A stretch of 64,000 nucleotides of DNA. It comes from Allgaiera indica. GTDB lineage: Bacteria > Pseudomonadota > Alphaproteobacteria > Rhodobacterales > Rhodobacteraceae. The DNA lies in assembly GCF_900106675.1 (NCBI RefSeq), contig NZ_FNOB01000019.1, positions 1-64,000 of the forward strand, in the 5' to 3' direction. Positions 51,325 through 59,698 of the stretch are shown piece by piece. Under the pieces are notes generated by a model. That model was not told where the DNA came from and made no database searches. It was given only the letters and a program-made list of their open reading frames with translations. Position numbers and translations under genes: made by a program. Each line of letters starts with the position of its first letter. The stretch's first letter is position 1.

Positions 51325-53660
51325 CGCTTCACCTCCAGCAGGGAAAGCGACCCGGTGAAGGTGTAGTTGATGTTCTGGCCACCATAGTGCCGGATCTTCA
51401 TGCTGACCGCCGACGAGCCGGCGTCGGACGTGCCGAAAATCGAGATCGGCGGGAAGGTCCAGGTCTGCGTCGAGGTCGACTGGCTGAACGAATAGGTCAT
51501 CGACTCGTAGATCTTTGTCGCCCCCTGGAAGATCTGCACGAGGAGGCCGATGTAGGACTGGTTGCTGACCGCCGGCACCGGATCCTGGTAGAAGCTCAGG
51601 CTGCCCTTCGCGGAAATCAGAAGCGGCCGGCCACCTATCGAGGCGATTGTGACGCTGGCAACCTCATAGGGGTCGGGATCGGCCGACGTGAAGCTGATGC
51701 TCGCATCGATCGTGCCATCCTGGGTGGCAGCGTTCGGCGCGATCGTGTCTGTGGTGACCTCGTTGGTGGAGGGCGTGACGACGGCCGTGGGGGCAACCAC
51801 GGCGACCCAGCCCGTCCATGTGGTCGCCCGGCCCGAATAGGGCAGAATGAGCCCCCGCGTTTCATAGGTGATACCGGCGACGATGCCCTGGGTGGCGATG
51901 ATCGAGGCGTTTTCCGGAGCCACCTCGATCGCGTTGATCATCGTGCCGTCGCTCTGGCGCCGGATCTCGATGCGGATCGCGCGGATATCGTCCGAGCCGG
52001 TCGCGGCCCAGCTGATCTGCAGCCCGGGGATGCGCGCCACGGCCCCAGCATCGTCAACCGTCGTCGCGGCGGCGGCAAATCCGCTCAGGGACTGGGCGGG
52101 AACGACCGCCATGCCGAGCGCTGGCGCCGGCGTGGTCGCGATCTGGTCGCTGCCCGCCCAATTGTAATCGGCGCCGTCCCGCTCCCGCAGGCTCAGCGTC
52201 GTCACCAGCGTTGCCTGGTCTTCGGCAGTGGCCGTGATTTCGAGGGTCTTGCTGGTGTAGCCATTCTCTGCGGAGGTCCAGCCGGCCGCGTCCAGCGGCT
52301 CCAGTGGCGTTGCGTCGGGGGGCAGCGTGACCGTGTGCTGGCGGAACCGGCGGTTGTCCTTCAGCAAGAAGGTCTGAAGGCGCTGCACCTGGTTCTCGTA
52401 GGGACAGGCCTGCAACTGCAGGTCCGCGGCCAGCAGGCGGCCGCCATCCGCGGCCTGGTAGGCGGCATCGGTCCGAAGCGGCGCGCCGCGCGATTGGTAG
52501 AGCGTGCTCGGATCGGGATAGTTCGCGCTCACCGCGTTGTAGGTGCGGTCGAGGCCGGGAAACGGCTGGTAGTCCTCGGGCTGGGTGGCCAGGACATCGT
52601 CGTCGGTGAAGTAATAGACCGGAAGCCCGGGGCCGCCCACGCGCGGCTTCAGCACGCCGCCCACATCGGCGAACTCGGCCGAGCACGTCGCCGCCAGCGC
52701 CTCCATGACATCTGCCGGCTGCATGTCGACCGAGACCATGTAGCCCGCCCGAAACATCGGCTCGGGGCTGCCGCCGCCATTGGTCGCAGTCGCATCGCAG
52801 GCATTCATCGCGGTGAACCAGTCGGCAAGCGGCAGGTCGTCGGCCGAGTATTCGCCGCCCCAGACCTCGGTGCCGACCGTGATCCCGCGGGCGATGTTGT
52901 AGCACATCACCATGGGGTTGTCGGTTGCCGCCCAGGTGGTGCTGTCGGACCAGCGTTGCGCCCCGGTGCCGCCCACGGTGCTGTCGGAACGCGGGTCATA
53001 GAGCGGGATGCCCTGCAGCTCATAGAGAACCTGCGGTACCGTCGAGAACAGATCTCGATTTATGCGGAAGGTGGCGATCGCGTAGCAGAGGCCGTGGCCG
53101 ATCATCGTGTTCGTCCAGGGCCGCTCGGCGGCGCCGCCGTATTTCGTGAGCAGCATCGGATCCGCGACGGTCTGGCTGCCGTCATAATACTTGATCCAGG
53201 CATAGCCCGCATACTTGCCCTGAACGGGCTGCCCATACCCGCTGCCGTCGTCGGGGCCGAGGGTCACCCATTCGCCGTTCAGGGCGACGCGGGTCAGTTG
53301 CGCCCCGGGCACGCCGCACAATTCCCGCACCTGGGTGTGATAGGCATTCGGCACGCCCCCGGCGGTGCCGTGATCCCGATCGGGCGTGGAGATCCAGCCG
53401 GGCGTCATGAACCGGCCGAGCATGAAGTCCTCGGGCGCGTCCTCGCTGGCGGTGCTCTGACCCTGGACGCCGGCATGCGTCGTTGCCGCGCGGGGATGCG
53501 GGGCCAGGGCCTTCGACAGCTCCGAGACGGCGATCGAGAAGATCAGCTTGCCGACGAACGAGGCCCCGAAGGTGAACGCGGCCGAGGCCGCTGTCGCGGC
53601 CCCCACCGTGGTGGCGGAGATGCCGACGGCTCCGGCGAGAAAGGCACCTACCTGTGGCAT
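51321..53660 (-). CDS. Phage tail tip/host-specificity hub protein
   Basis: 779 aa. The N-terminus is hydrophobic (MPQVGAFLAGAVGISATTVG...KLIFSIAVSELSKALAP), a feature of tail hub proteins of siphophages. Then come a beta-rich hub region and fibronectin-III-like C-terminal parts (VTYETRGLILPYSGRATTWTG-like). It corresponds in position and size to the J/hub protein that follows a small peptidase in tail modules. It starts one base from the peptidase gene's stop. Confidence 0.78.
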   Translation of the reverse strand: MPQVGAFLAGAVGISATTVGAATAASAAFTFGASFVGKLIFSIAVSELSKALAPHPRAATTHAGVQGQSTASEDAPEDFMLGRFMTPGWISTPDRDHGTAGGVPNAYHTQVRELCGVPGAQLTRVALNGEWVTLGPDDGSGYGQPVQGKYAGYAWIKYYDGSQTVADPMLLTKYGGAAERPWTNTMIGHGLCYAIATFRINRDLFSTVPQVLYELQGIPLYDPRSDSTVGGTGAQRWSDSTTWAATDNPMVMCYNIARGITVGTEVWGGEYSADDLPLADWFTAMNACDATATNGGGSPEPMFRAGYMVSVDMQPADVMEALAATCSAEFADVGGVLKPRVGGPGLPVYYFTDDDVLATQPEDYQPFPGLDRTYNAVSANYPDPSTLYQSRGAPLRTDAAYQAADGGRLLAADLQLQACPYENQVQRLQTFLLKDNRRFRQHTVTLPPDATPLEPLDAAGWTSAENGYTSKTLEITATAEDQATLVTTLSLRERDGADYNWAGSDQIATTPAPALGMAVVPAQSLSGFAAAATTVDDAGAVARIPGLQISWAATGSDDIRAIRIEIRRQSDGTMINAIEVAPENASIIATQGIVAGITYETRGLILPYSGRATTWTGWVAVVAPTAVVTPSTNEVTTDTIAPNAATQDGTIDASISFTSADPDPYEVASVTIASIGGRPLLISAKGSLSFYQDPVPAVSNQSYIGLLVQIFQGATKIYESMTYSFSQSTSTQTWTFPPISIFGTSDAGSSAVSMKIRHYGGQNINYTFTGSLSLLEVKR

Positions 53661-53661
53661 G

Positions 53662-54081
53662 TCATACCCTCCACGCCTTTACCGCGTCGAGGCGCGAGCG
53701 GGTCTGGATCCCATTGGCCTCGGTCAGCAGGTAGATTTTCGGGCCCTGAAGGACGCCGAGGGCCGGCCCGTCTTCCGTGTCGACGCACACCACATCTCCC
53801 GGATGCGCAAAGGCCGGCGGCACCGCCTCGAACAGGCTGTCGACCAGCGCAATGTGATCGCGGTGCCCCGCCTTGCGCAGCACGCGCAGCGCCCCTGTCA
53901 GGGTCTTGTAACGCCCGCGATAGGGGGCCGAGAGATCCTCGTCGGTCATCGCCGCCACGGCGCCGGCGGCGAAGAGGGCGCAATCCAGTTCTCCATACCG
54001 GAACCCGGCACGGCTGTGCCGGCCGATGTAGTTTGAGAGCCTCTGCATCCAGTCGTCGCGGCGTTTCATTTCACGGTCCAT
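53662..54081 (-). CDS. Phage tail protein, NlpC/P60-like (DUF6950)
   Basis: 139 aa (an ATG at 54069 gives 135 aa). FRYGELDCALFAAGAVAAMT shows a Cys in the context expected for the nucleophile of NlpC/P60-type peptidases, and HPGDVVCVDTED carries the following block. It sits between a tail component and the hub, as in siphophages and GTAs, where it processes cell wall or hub. The catalytic His is not obvious, so activity is uncertain. Confidence 0.72.
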   Translation of the reverse strand: MDREMKRRDDWMQRLSNYIGRHSRAGFRYGELDCALFAAGAVAAMTDEDLSAPYRGRYKTLTGALRVLRKAGHRDHIALVDSLFEAVPPAFAHPGDVVCVDTEDGPALGVLQGPKIYLLTEANGIQTRSRLDAVKAWRV

Positions 54082-54760
54082 AGAACAGGGGGTTTTTGGC
54101 GCCGGCCGAGGACGATGTGCCGGCCGTGGAGCTCACGGGCGTCGCGTTCGGGGTGGCCGCGGACTGGCCACCCCAGTTGAACGGAATCGCCATGGCAACG
54201 GCGGCATCGCGGCGGAAGGTATCCCCAGGGCTGCGCGCCTGAAGCGCCGCGTTGCTCTTTCTCAGGGTCAGCGGTTTGGTGAGCGACCTGGTCGAGTTCG
54301 CCAGCGTCATGTCGCCGACGTAGGAGCCGCCCTCGGGCGCGCGCTTCAGGTCGAGCTGATCGATCCAGCCCTTGAACACCCGGAACGGCACATCGATCAT
54401 GTCGCCGGTTGTCGGGTCGAGGTCCACCTGGTGGATCTCGATTGGCGCGATCCGGGTATCATAGCCCCGCAGTTCCTGCTCGACCTCGGGCGCGATCGCG
54501 TTCAGTTGCACATGCTGCATCTGCACCAGGAGCCCGGAGGTATAGCGCAGGGGCTCGATGCCGATGATCGAGCCCGCGCCATAGTAGAGGCGGTTCGCGC
54601 CGCCAATCGTGACCGTCGTGGTATCGTCGCCGTTCCAGAACCCCGCCGTCACCGCCGCGCCGCTGGACCACTGCTTCGCCGTGATCCAGAGCAGGTTGCG
54701 AACCATGGTTCCGGCGCGGGACTGCCGGTAGGCCAGGGTTGCCGATGGGATGCTTTTCAT
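54071..54760 (-). CDS. Phage tail component (DUF2163-position protein)
   Basis: 229 aa, start with GAGG upstream. Beta-rich sequence: RNLLWITAKQWSSGAAVTAG, YTSGLLVQMQHVQLNAIAPE, VPFRVFKGWIDQLDLKRAPE. The C-terminus is a flexible Ser/Thr/Ala tail. It occupies the position of the DUF2163/BR0599-type protein upstream of the peptidase and hub genes in GTA-like tail modules. I could not confirm the domain by sequence alone. It overlaps the next gene. Confidence 0.68.
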   Translation of the reverse strand: MKSIPSATLAYRQSRAGTMVRNLLWITAKQWSSGAAVTAGFWNGDDTTTVTIGGANRLYYGAGSIIGIEPLRYTSGLLVQMQHVQLNAIAPEVEQELRGYDTRIAPIEIHQVDLDPTTGDMIDVPFRVFKGWIDQLDLKRAPEGGSYVGDMTLANSTRSLTKPLTLRKSNAALQARSPGDTFRRDAAVAMAIPFNWGGQSAATPNATPVSSTAGTSSSAGAKNPLFYGP

Positions 54761-54766
54761 GGGCGG

Positions 54767-55015
54767 TTACCTCAGCGTCTGCTGGAATTTCAGGGAGCCG
54801 CCGCGCGCCACCGTATGATGCACCTCCGGATCGGCCACGGATCCCGCGATCAATTCGACCTTGCAGAAGGGCCGGATCAGGGTGACGGCCGTGCCCGTGA
54901 CCGCACCCGGGCGGATCGCGGGTAGCACCTGGAATGCCGGGGTCGTGCCGGTGCCGTCGGCCATCACCGTCTCCATCAGCCGGTGAAGCGCATAACGGGT
55001 GGCCGCGCTGGTCAC
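54767..55015 (-). CDS. Phage protein, probably truncated at the junction
   Basis: Up to 82 aa, but the GTG start at 55013-55015 lies inside permease sequence and the phage part begins only at about 54995. The frame is open across the junction and reads RYALHRLMETVMADGTG before the internal start candidates at 54976 and 54964. Neither has a clear ribosome-binding site. The rest (AFQVLPAIRPG, PEVHHTVARGGSLKFQQTLR) is not recognised. It is most likely the 3' part of a longer tail gene cut by the rearrangement. Confidence 0.55.
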   Translation of the reverse strand: MTSAATRYALHRLMETVMADGTGTTPAFQVLPAIRPGAVTGTAVTLIRPFCKVELIAGSVADPEVHHTVARGGSLKFQQTLR

Positions 55016-55628
55016 CGTGACCGACGCGGTGCTGGCCTTTCCGGTGGCCTATTTCATGGCCCGGGTCGCCGGTCCGCGCCTGCGGCTTGCGCTGATCACC
55101 GCGGTCGTGCTGCCGCTGTGGTCCAGCTATCTGGCCCGGGTCTACGCCTGGCGGCTGATCCTGTCGCATGACGGCGCGCTGAACTGGGGGCTGAAGGCGC
55201 TGGGCCTGCCGCCGCCCGACATCGGCTATACCAATGTGGCGATGTGGATCGTGTTCAGCTATATCTGGCTGCCGTTCATGATCATGCCGGTCTACGCCGC
55301 GCTTGAACGTATCCCGGGAAATTATTTCGAGGCATCGCAAGACCTTGGCGCGCGCGGCGGGCGCACCTTCGTGAAGGTCGTGCTACCCTTGGCGATGCCG
55401 GGGCTGGTGGCGGGGTCGATCTTCACCTTCTCGCTGACGCTGGGTGACTATATCACTCCGGTGCTGGTTGGTGGGCCGGGGTCGGATTTCATCGGCAACG
55501 TGGTCTATTCCAACGTCGGCGTGGCCAACAACATCCCCTTCGCCGCCGCCTATGCCACGGTGCCGCTGGTGCTGATGGCGGGCTATCTTTGGCTTGCGCG
55601 CCGCATCGGCGCCTTCGACGTGATGTGA
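54996..55628 (+). CDS. ABC transporter permease (PotB-like), 5'-truncated
   Basis: About 210 codons remain, readable from a GTG at 54999 just after an in-frame stop (54993-54995). The remaining part covers transmembrane helices 2 to 6 and the EAA loop (YFEASQDLGARGGRTFVKV). Normal PotB-type permeases have about 290 aa with a first helix and N-terminal segment, so roughly 80-90 residues are missing. The phage segment directly precedes it. It is therefore probably non-functional, although the downstream PotC-like gene is intact. Confidence 0.82.
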   Translation, partial: RVAALVTVTDAVLAFPVAYFMARVAGPRLRLALITAVVLPLWSSYLARVYAWRLILSHDGALNWGLKALGLPPPDIGYTNVAMWIVFSYIWLPFMIMPVYAALERIPGNYFEASQDLGARGGRTFVKVVLPLAMPGLVAGSIFTFSLTLGDYITPVLVGGPGSDFIGNVVYSNVGVANNIPFAAAYATVPLVLMAGYLWLARRIGAFDVM

Positions 55629-55636
55629 GGCCCCCG

Positions 55637-56416
55637 ATGGAAAGCCGTTCCACCCGCATCTTCCTGGCCCTGTGGACGATCCTGGTGATCGCCTTCCTGT
55701 TCGGCCCGATCCTTTTGATCGCGGTCTATGCCTTCAATGCCTCGAACGTGCAAAGCTGGCCGATCGCGGGGCTGAGCCTGAAGTGGTTTCCGAAGACCTG
55801 GGCCAACCACGAGGTCCGCACGGCGCTGTGGCTGTCGATCCGCGCGGGGCTTTTGGCCACCACGATCGCGGTCGTGCTGGGCACCTTCGCGGCCTTCGCC
55901 GTCAACCGGGCGCGCTGGCGCGGGCGCGAGGCGCTGTCCTTCGCCGTGGTCCTGCCGATCGCGCTGCCGGGGATCATCACCGGGATGGCGCTGAATTCGT
56001 TCTTCGTGTTCTGGCACCTTCCGCTAAGCTACTGGACCATCGTGATCGGGCACGCGACCTTCTGCATCGTCATCGTCTACAACAACGTGCTGGCCCGCTT
56101 GCGCCGGGTGCCCGGCTCGCTGGCCGAGGCCTCGATGGATCTGGGCGCGGGCGCGTGGATGACCTTCCGGCGCGTGACCTTCCCCGCGATCTCGACCGCG
56201 CTGATCGCCGGGGCGCTGCTGGCCTTCGCGTTGTCCTTCGACGAGGTGATCGTGACCACCTTCACCGCCGGGGCGCAAAACACCTTGCCGCTGTGGATTT
56301 TCGGCGCGATCCGGCTGGGGCAGGAATTGCCCGAGGTCAACGTGATCGTGCTGGCGGTGTTGATGGTGACGGCAGTGCCGGTCTTCCTGGCATACCGGGT
56401 GACGCAGCACCGCTAG
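55637..56416 (+). CDS. ABC transporter permease (PotC-like)
   Basis: 259 aa from the ATG at 55637. Six membrane helices are present, with an EAA loop VPGSLAEASMDLGAGAWMTF, then RVTFPAISTALIAGALLAF and FDEVIVTTF. It is the second permease of a polyamine-type importer distinct from the one at 27-31 kb. Its partner is truncated, and no ATPase or binding-protein gene for it is visible in the window. Expression of the pair now depends on whatever promoter lies in the phage segment. Confidence 0.87.
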   Translation: MESRSTRIFLALWTILVIAFLFGPILLIAVYAFNASNVQSWPIAGLSLKWFPKTWANHEVRTALWLSIRAGLLATTIAVVLGTFAAFAVNRARWRGREALSFAVVLPIALPGIITGMALNSFFVFWHLPLSYWTIVIGHATFCIVIVYNNVLARLRRVPGSLAEASMDLGAGAWMTFRRVTFPAISTALIAGALLAFALSFDEVIVTTFTAGAQNTLPLWIFGAIRLGQELPEVNVIVLAVLMVTAVPVFLAYRVTQHR

Positions 56417-56464
56417 GGTCCCGGCCTTCGCCGAACCCGAGAATTCCGCCGTTGCGCCCCATTG

Positions 56465-57388
56465 ATGCCGAATTGCCCCTGCAAGGTCGATCCCCAGTGC
56501 GCCGCGCAACGCGAAGAGGATCCCTTGTCCCGACTTCTCAGTTCCATCTCCCGCGGTCCGCTCTGGGTTCCGGTACTGACGGCCCTGCTGCTGCTGGCGG
56601 TTTCCCTGGGCATGCGGTTCGAATTCGCACGCCAGGCTGCGTCCTACACGCGCCTTGCAGAGCGGCCGTTGCCGCCCGTGGTGACGCTGGATCGCTACCG
56701 GATCCCAGGCGGCGAGGCGCCGCATGAGGCCGTGCTGCGGGTCGATGTGATGATCCGCCACCAGCTGCGGCTTGACGCGACGCATGGCGACACCGAGGCC
56801 ACGGATCTGTATTTCCTGCCGTTCACCGCCCCTCCGGGCGGAGCCGACGAGGGCAAGGTGCTGGGCGGCATGGTTCTGTCGCGGCAGGCGCGCGACGCCT
56901 TCGTTCAATGGGCCGTGACCCGCGCTCATCCCCAGTTGGCCAATGCCGGGGTCGAAATGACGCTGGCCGGGCTGGTCGAACGCCCGAAGGGGGCAGAGCT
57001 GACGCGGATGGCGCTGAAGGCGCAGGGTGTGCGGGCCGCGCCCGAGCTGTTGTTCCTGACCCCCTATCTCGGCCGCCGCGCCGACGTCCTGGCGGCCCGC
57101 GCGGCCTGGGTGCGCGACAATCCGCTGCAAAGGGTCCTGATGATCGCCGCCGTGGCGATGTTGCTTTTCACGGCCAACCGCTATGTCCTTCTGCGCAGGG
57201 CGCGCGCCCAGGACCCCGAGCCGCTTTCGCCTGCGAAGGTTCGCGACACCGCCTTTGAGCGGTTGGCGCAGCTTTCCGGGCCCGATCCCGCAGCCGATCC
57301 CGAGCGGGCGTCGTCGCCGGTCTTCGCCCCGCGCCCCGCGCCCCGTCCCGCGCGCCGGCGTCCGCGTCCGCGGGCGCGATCCCTTTGA
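56465..57388 (+). CDS. Hypothetical two-helix membrane protein upstream of secE
   Basis: About 307 aa from the ATG at 56465 (an in-frame TTG at 56525 with a GAGGA box is an alternative). One transmembrane helix at about residues 33-52 (VPVLTALLLLAVSLGM) and another near 225-240 (VLMIAAVAMLLFTANRY) enclose a periplasmic domain of about 170 residues with YFLPFTAPPGGADEGKVLGG. The C-terminus is an Arg/Pro-rich cytosolic tail. No family was recognised. It lies on the same strand as the secE cluster but is separated by 131 bp. Confidence 0.72.
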   Translation: MPNCPCKVDPQCAAQREEDPLSRLLSSISRGPLWVPVLTALLLLAVSLGMRFEFARQAASYTRLAERPLPPVVTLDRYRIPGGEAPHEAVLRVDVMIRHQLRLDATHGDTEATDLYFLPFTAPPGGADEGKVLGGMVLSRQARDAFVQWAVTRAHPQLANAGVEMTLAGLVERPKGAELTRMALKAQGVRAAPELLFLTPYLGRRADVLAARAAWVRDNPLQRVLMIAAVAMLLFTANRYVLLRRARAQDPEPLSPAKVRDTAFERLAQLSGPDPAADPERASSPVFAPRPAPRPARRRPRPRARSL

Positions 57389-57389
57389 G

Positions 57390-57423
57390 CGGTCGCATAA
57401 GGGTTGAACGGTTGCATAAGGGT
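57390..57423 (+). repeat. Direct repeat upstream of secE
   Basis: CGGTCGCATAAGGGT (57390-57404) and CGGTTGCATAAGGGT (57409-57423) are identical at 14 of 15 positions with a 19-bp period. The spacing places both on nearly the same face of the helix, suggesting a binding site for a regulator of the transcription/translation cluster or a promoter remnant. No experimental basis. Confidence 0.4.
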
Positions 57424-57522
57424 GCCACCACGCCGCCGTTGCGGACGGTTCTCGCCGGTGCCCTTGAATTCGGGGCCCGATCCGCGTATCTGGCCTCCGA
57501 CACCCGTAACAGGACGTAGATG

Positions 57523-57720
57523 ATGGCCAAGGCAAACCCCCTTCAGTTCATGCAGCAGGTGCGCGCCGAGGTCAGCAAGGTCGCCTGGCCGACCCGCCGT
57601 GAAGTCGGGCTGACGACCGTCATGGTCTTCGTCATGGCGGGGCTGACCTCGCTGTTCTTCTTCGTCATAGATCTGCTGATCCGCACTGGCCTGACAACGC
57701 TGCTGAACTACATCCACTAG
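57523..57720 (+). CDS. secE: Preprotein translocase subunit SecE
   Basis: 65 aa (66 from the adjacent ATG at 57520). NPLQFMQQVRAEVSKVAWPT is the conserved amphipathic SecE segment, followed by one transmembrane helix (about 30-50). This is the single-helix SecE of alphaproteobacteria. It is the clamp of the SecYEG channel. It precedes nusG as in most bacteria. Confidence 0.94.
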   Translation: MAKANPLQFMQQVRAEVSKVAWPTRREVGLTTVMVFVMAGLTSLFFFVIDLLIRTGLTTLLNYIH

Positions 57721-57815
57721 GTTCTCGGCGGACAGGTCGAAGCCGCAGATTTTCATCCCACGCTCTTGAATTCACGCGGCTGCGGGGGTAAACGCTGGCC
57801 CAACTGACGGAACCT

Positions 57816-57875
57816 GGCGCGCGGCGATTCGCTTAGCGCGCCGTTTCATGTTCGGGGGATGCGGATCAGCCGCAT
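57816..57875 (+). other. Two hairpins in the secE-nusG spacer
   Basis: GGCGCGC (57816-57822) pairs with GCGCGCC (57836-57842). ATGCGG (57859-57864) pairs with CCGCAT (57870-57875). Both lie in the 211-bp gap before nusG, and the second is near enough to the start to influence mRNA folding. They could be processing or attenuation elements. The spacer is otherwise empty. Confidence 0.35.
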
Positions 57876-57931
57876 GAAATTACAAGATTTCCGGGGCCAT
57901 GGTCGCCGGGCAGGGCTAAAGTGAGGAAGCA

Positions 57932-58465
57932 ATGGCGAAGCGCTGGTATTCGGTAAGCGTTCTCTCGAACTTCGAGAAGAAGGTGGCCGAGCAGATCCGC
58001 AACGCGGTCGCCGAGGCTGGTCTCGAGGATGAGATCGAAGAGGTGCTGGTCCCGACGGAAGAGGTTCTGGAGGTCCGGCGCGGCAAGAAGGTGACGAGCG
58101 AGCGGCGCTTCATGCCCGGCTATGTGCTGGTGCGCATGGAGATGTCGAATCGCGGCTATCACCTGATCTCGTCGATCAACCGCGTGACCGGCTTCCTTGG
58201 TCCGCAGGGCAAGCCGATGCCGATGCGCGACGACGAGGTGAACCAGATCCTCAACCGCGTGGAAGAGGGCGAGGTTGCGCCGCGCAACCTGATCCGTTTC
58301 GAGGTGGGCGAGAAGGTGCAGGTCACCGATGGCCCGTTCGAGGGCTTCGACGGCATGGTCGAGGATGTGGACGAGGACAACGCGCGCCTGAAGGTGACGG
58401 TGTCGATCTTTGGCCGGGCCACCCCGGTCGAGCTGGAATTCACCCAGGTGTCGAAGGGCGCCTGA
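57932..58465 (+). CDS. nusG: Transcription termination/antitermination factor NusG
   Basis: 177 aa. The NGN domain (AKRWYSVSVLSNFEKKVAEQ, then MPGYVLVRMEM) is followed by the KOW domain (VGEKVQVTDGPFEGFDGMV). It binds RNA polymerase and Rho or NusE and couples transcription to translation. It precedes rplK and rplA as usual. Confidence 0.96.
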   Translation: MAKRWYSVSVLSNFEKKVAEQIRNAVAEAGLEDEIEEVLVPTEEVLEVRRGKKVTSERRFMPGYVLVRMEMSNRGYHLISSINRVTGFLGPQGKPMPMRDDEVNQILNRVEEGEVAPRNLIRFEVGEKVQVTDGPFEGFDGMVEDVDEDNARLKVTVSIFGRATPVELEFTQVSKGA

Positions 58466-58562
58466 GTGATCTTCGTGGGAGGCGAGCGCCCCGTTCCGGG
58501 GTGACGGACCGGACCACTAAACCGATGCCCCGGACGGGGGCGGTGACAGAAGGAGAGGCCAG

Positions 58563-58991
58563 ATGGCCAAGAAGATTATCGGGCAGCTGAAGCTGCAGGT
58601 GAAGGCGGGGCAAGCCAACCCGTCCCCGCCGGTTGGTCCGGCGCTGGGTCAGCGCGGGCTGAACATCATGCAGTTCTGCAAGGATTTCAACGCGCGCACC
58701 CAGGAGATGGAGCCCGGCGCGCCGGTGCCGACGATCATCACCTACTACCAGGACAAGTCGTTCAGCCTTGAGCTGAAGACGCCGCCGGCATCCTATTACC
58801 TGAAGAAGGCGGCGAAGCTGCAATCCGGTTCGAAGACGCCGGGCCGCGCAGCCGCGGGTACCGTGACTGCGGCCCAGGTGAAGGAGATCGCCGAGGCCAA
58901 GATGAAGGATCTCAGCGCCAATGACATCGAGGGCGCGATGCAGATCATCCTGGGGTCGGCCCGCTCGATGGGCATCGAGGTGAAGGGATAA
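58563..58991 (+). CDS. rplK: 50S ribosomal protein L11
   Basis: 142 aa. It starts [20 protein letters not shown], with [19 protein letters not shown] and the C-terminal rRNA-binding [13 protein letters not shown]...[10 protein letters not shown]. Two conserved domains cover the whole length. GGAGAGG precedes the ATG. It is co-transcribed with rplA, three bases downstream. Confidence 0.97.
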   Translation: MAKKIIGQLKLQVKAGQANPSPPVGPALGQRGLNIMQFCKDFNARTQEMEPGAPVPTIITYYQDKSFSLELKTPPASYYLKKAAKLQSGSKTPGRAAAGTVTAAQVKEIAEAKMKDLSANDIEGAMQIILGSARSMGIEVKG

Positions 58992-58994
58992 GTC

Positions 58995-59693
58995 ATGGCA
59001 AAGCTTGGAAAACGCATCCGCGCCGCCCGTGAAGCCTTCGCCGGCAAGGAAAACCTGACCGTCGAAGATGCTGTCGCGCTGATCAAGGCGAACGCGGGGA
59101 CGAAGTTCGACGAGACCGTCGAGATCGCGATGAACCTGGGTGTCGATCCGCGCCACGCCGACCAGATGGTCCGCGGCGTGGTGACCTTGCCGAATGGCAC
59201 CGGCAAGACGGTGCGCGTGGCGGTCTTCGCCCGTGGCCCGAAGGCCGACGAGGCCACCGCGGCCGGGGCCGACATCGTCGGCGCCGAGGATCTGATGGAG
59301 ACGATCCAGTCGGGCAAGATCGAGTTCGACCGCTGCATCGCGACCCCGGACATGATGCCGATCGTCGGTCGCCTGGGCAAGATCCTGGGCCCGCGCAACC
59401 TGATGCCGAACCCCAAGGTCGGCACCGTGACGATGGACGTGAAAGCGGCCGTCGAGGCGGCGAAGGGCGGCGAGGTCCAGTTCAAGGCCGAGAAGGCGGG
59501 CGTCGTGCACGCCGGCGTCGGCAAGGCCTCTTTCGACGCCGAGAAGCTGGCGCAGAACGTGCGCGCCTTCGTCGATGCCGTGTCGAAAGCCAAGCCCACG
59601 GGCGCAAAGGGCACCTACATGCAAAAGGTGTCGCTGAGCTCTACCATGGGGCCCGGTGTGACGGTCGATCTGGTGTCGGCCACCGGGAACTGA
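58995..59693 (+). CDS. rplA: 50S ribosomal protein L1
   Basis: 232 aa. It begins [20 protein letters not shown]. The typical [14 protein letters not shown] and [20 protein letters not shown] blocks are present, which bind 23S rRNA and the operon's own mRNA. The start overlaps the rplK end by close spacing (3 bp). L1 usually feeds back on rplKA translation. Confidence 0.97.
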   Translation: MAKLGKRIRAAREAFAGKENLTVEDAVALIKANAGTKFDETVEIAMNLGVDPRHADQMVRGVVTLPNGTGKTVRVAVFARGPKADEATAAGADIVGAEDLMETIQSGKIEFDRCIATPDMMPIVGRLGKILGPRNLMPNPKVGTVTMDVKAAVEAAKGGEVQFKAEKAGVVHAGVGKASFDAEKLAQNVRAFVDAVSKAKPTGAKGTYMQKVSLSSTMGPGVTVDLVSATGN

Positions 59694-59698
59694 AGAAT

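Larger units (their letters stand above)
48050..54995 (-). mobile_element. Truncated prophage: tail module only
   Basis: A run of minus-strand, mostly overlapping genes with phage tail character: a truncated gene at 54767, a tail component, a small peptidase-like protein, a 779-aa hub, a DUF4376-like protein, a tail fibre with an S74 domain and two small proteins. There are no terminase, capsid, tape-measure, integrase, transposase or lysis genes. The right boundary lies in or just before a PotB-type permease gene that is missing its start. The left boundary lies between 47,950 and 48,130. The phage type cannot be settled; the order tail tip-peptidase-hub is shared with GTA and many siphophages. 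Confidence 0.8.

Noticed and set aside
48050-54995. Gene transfer agent cluster
   Set aside because: The order tail component, peptidase, hub resembles the end of a GTA cluster. But the fibre with an S74 domain, the DUF4376-like gene and the lack of upstream GTA genes fit a prophage remnant better.
57389-57519. tRNA-Trp upstream of secE
   Set aside because: This gene often precedes secE, but no cloverleaf or T-loop motif can be found here. Only a direct repeat is present.
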